The position numbers and the translations under genes were made by a program. The notes below the pieces were generated by a model. The model ran no database searches. It worked only from the letters and a program-made list of their open reading frames with translations, and had not been told where the DNA came from. From the NCBI GenBank assembly GCA_029256665.1, contig JAQSXN010000278.1, positions 1 through 5,909 on the forward strand: a stretch of DNA of 5,909 nt, read 5' to 3'. The stretch is from Paenibacillus sp. Its GTDB lineage: Bacteria; Bacillota; Bacilli; Paenibacillales; Paenibacillaceae. Positions within the stretch are counted from its first letter, which is position 1; every line of letters starts with the position of its first letter. Of this stretch, positions 4,446 to 5,909 are shown piece by piece.

Positions 4446-5909
4446 TTACTTCTCATGACCTGTTGCTCCCCTGTCGATATGAAGCGTCACGCGCAATCCC
4501 CCTTCGGGCATGGCATGAAACGCCAGACCGCCGCCGCTCCCCAACTTAAGTCTTAGCCGTCGATGGACGTTGATCAGCCCCGTTGTCTCCACCTCGCCAT
4601 CCGAGCGGCTCATTCGCAAGCGCAAGCTGTCCATCTCCTCCTCGTTCATGCCGATCCCATTGTCCTCGATATGAACGGCGAGCTTGTCGCCCTGCTCCTC
4701 GAACCATACGCGGATCCGGCCGTCGCCGCTGATCATCTCCATCCCGTATTTGTACGCGTTCTCCAGCAAAGGCTGCACGACCAGCTTCGGCACGAGGATG
4801 TCTTCCCAGCCCGCGGGCAGCTCCTCGAAGGTCACCACGATCCGATTGGAGAACCGAATTTGCTGAATGTCCACGTACGTCCTGGAATGCGCGATTTCCT
4901 CCGACAACGGCACGGCCCCCTCCGGCGCGCTTCGGGTAATGTATTGGAAGTAGTTGCCCAGCAGTTCGCAGATGGCGACGATTTTGTCGATCTCGCCCAT
5001 CTTGGCAAGCCGGTACATCACGAAATAAGTATTGTACAGAAAATGGGGATTAATCTGGGATTGCAGCTGCTTGAGCTCCGAGCTTTGGGTTCTGATTTTC
5101 TGCTCGTACACCTCGTGGATCAGCACCTTGAGCTGATCGATCATGGCGTTGTATTGCCTGTACAGGTACGCGAATTCCCCCCGCCTGCGCACGACCGGAA
5201 TTTTCTCCAGCATGCCCTTCTCGACCTTGCGCAGCGAGCTGATGAGCCCGCTCATAGGTTGGTGGATCATGCGGAACATCCAGCCGGAGAAGAAGAGGAT
5301 GACCGCTAGCGACGCGATCGACAATACCCATATCCATCGCTCGTAGTCGCGAAGCTCGCCCACCAGCTCCCCCTCCGGCACGAAGACCGCCATCGTCAGG
5401 CTCGTGGACGGCGAGCGTCCGTACGCCATCCAGTAAGCCTCGCCGTCGATGTCCACGATGGCCGTCTCTCCCGGCGCAAGCCCCTCCGGACGCGCGGATT
5501 CGATGGCAAGCGCGATCGACTGGGCAGCCGGCAAGTCATTGGAACGGCTCGTCGCGGACCAGCCTTCGGAATCGCTGCGAAGCACCGCGAACGAATTGCC
5601 TTTGGCATGAGCCGATGCCAGCGTCTTCGTAATTTCGCTCCGATTAAGCAGGATGCGGGAAATATAGGCGGATCCTCGCTTGTAATAAAGGGGATCGGGA
5701 TAATAGTCGTTTATGTATAGCTGGCCATCCTGCTCCGCCAGAACTTGTCCTCTGTCCCGGCCCCTCGCGATGGCGTCGTATTCGTCCTTATCAAGCGCGT
5801 CGATCGACATCGAGCTGGTCAACACTCGGTCGATCGAAGGCATGTAGATCAGCGCGGCGCGGATGAACTTGCTCGTGCTCGCCAGCAGATAGAGCCTCTC
5901 CTGCGTATC
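4446..5909 (-). CDS. YesM-type sensor histidine kinase, N-terminus beyond window edge
   Basis: Membrane sensor kinase of a two-component system. The frame stays open to the right edge, so the true start is outside; 487 residues are visible and the ATG at 5843 is internal. Counting from the edge, residues 1-190 are the C-terminal part of an extracellular sensor region, 193-212 a membrane segment (IWVLSIASLAVILFFSGWMF), and about 213-268 a HAMP-like linker. The His_kinase domain follows, with QSQINPHFLYNT at 283-294 and the likely phosphorylated histidine at 289. The HATPase domain has an N box VVQPLLENAYKYG (Asn 384), a G1 box DNGIGM (416-421) and a G2-like TTGLINVHRRL (442-452). All expected ATP-binding motifs are present. 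The missing part should hold the first membrane segment and most of the sensor. Adjacent binding-protein and permease genes suggest it controls sugar uptake. No response regulator lies between it and the transporter. Confidence 0.93.
   Translation of the reverse strand, partial: DTQERLYLLASTSKFIRAALIYMPSIDRVLTSSMSIDALDKDEYDAIARGRDRGQVLAEQDGQLYINDYYPDPLYYKRGSAYISRILLNRSEITKTLASAHAKGNSFAVLRSDSEGWSATSRSNDLPAAQSIALAIESARPEGLAPGETAIVDIDGEAYWMAYGRSPSTSLTMAVFVPEGELVGELRDYERWIWVLSIASLAVILFFSGWMFRMIHQPMSGLISSLRKVEKGMLEKIPVVRRRGEFAYLYRQYNAMIDQLKVLIHEVYEQKIRTQSSELKQLQSQINPHFLYNTYFVMYRLAKMGEIDKIVAICELLGNYFQYITRSAPEGAVPLSEEIAHSRTYVDIQQIRFSNRIVVTFEELPAGWEDILVPKLVVQPLLENAYKYGMEMISGDGRIRVWFEEQGDKLAVHIEDNGIGMNEEEMDSLRLRMSRSDGEVETTGLINVHRRLRLKLGSGGGLAFHAMPEGGLRVTLHIDRGATGHEK

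Noticed and set aside
2656..4549. Long plus-strand open frames opposite the binding-protein gene (238, 300 and 173 codons)
   Set aside because: They lie antisense to a clear lipoprotein gene, lack family features, and are rich in R, H, V and L, as expected for shadow frames of a GC-rich gene.
4563..5309. 248-codon plus-strand open frame opposite the kinase
   Set aside because: Antisense shadow of the conserved kinase domains, with no recognisable protein features.

Overview
The window looks like chromosomal DNA of a Paenibacillaceae bacterium (Paenibacillus, Cohnella or a relative). The evidence is a moderately GC-rich, low-GC-Gram-positive style operon with strong AGGAGG ribosome binding sites, a Gram-positive lipoprotein, an LplABC-type sugar importer, and a YesM-type sensor kinase placed directly beside it. 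This is inference from family resemblance; no database search was possible.

All four recognisable genes lie on the minus strand and read from right to left. From 5909 to 4446 is the 3' part of a YesM-type sensor histidine kinase, cut by the right edge. After a 95-base gap comes an extracellular solute-binding lipoprotein (4350-2644). After a 100-base gap holding a perfect 10-bp hairpin comes an LplB-like permease (2543-1644). Sixteen bases further on, an LplC/YtcP-like permease (1627-743) starts at TTG behind a near-perfect Shine-Dalgarno sequence. The operon then runs through a 182-base purine-rich trailer made of degenerate direct repeats and ends at a 23-bp stem (508-560) followed by T residues, a convincing terminator for minus-strand transcription.

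Together the genes suggest a sense-and-import module. The kinase would detect an extracellular or envelope signal, normally passing it to a YesN/AraC-type response regulator, and the lipoprotein plus two permeases would import an oligosaccharide or similar solute. No ATPase gene and no response regulator gene is in the window. The ATPase of such systems is usually a shared MsmX/UgpC-type protein encoded elsewhere, and the regulator is probably beyond the right edge. The substrate cannot be read from the sequence.

The left 740 bases hold no convincing gene. They contain a dense set of short repeats: a degenerate GCTTCCGCTA-type repeat (about 113-204), five copies in both orientations of a TAACGGAC-N-CCA unit (215-400), two of which form a perfect 21-bp inverted repeat (348-408), and then the terminator and the trailer repeats. 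This repeat-rich region is the least explained part of the window; the coding part is an ordinary example of a known type of system.
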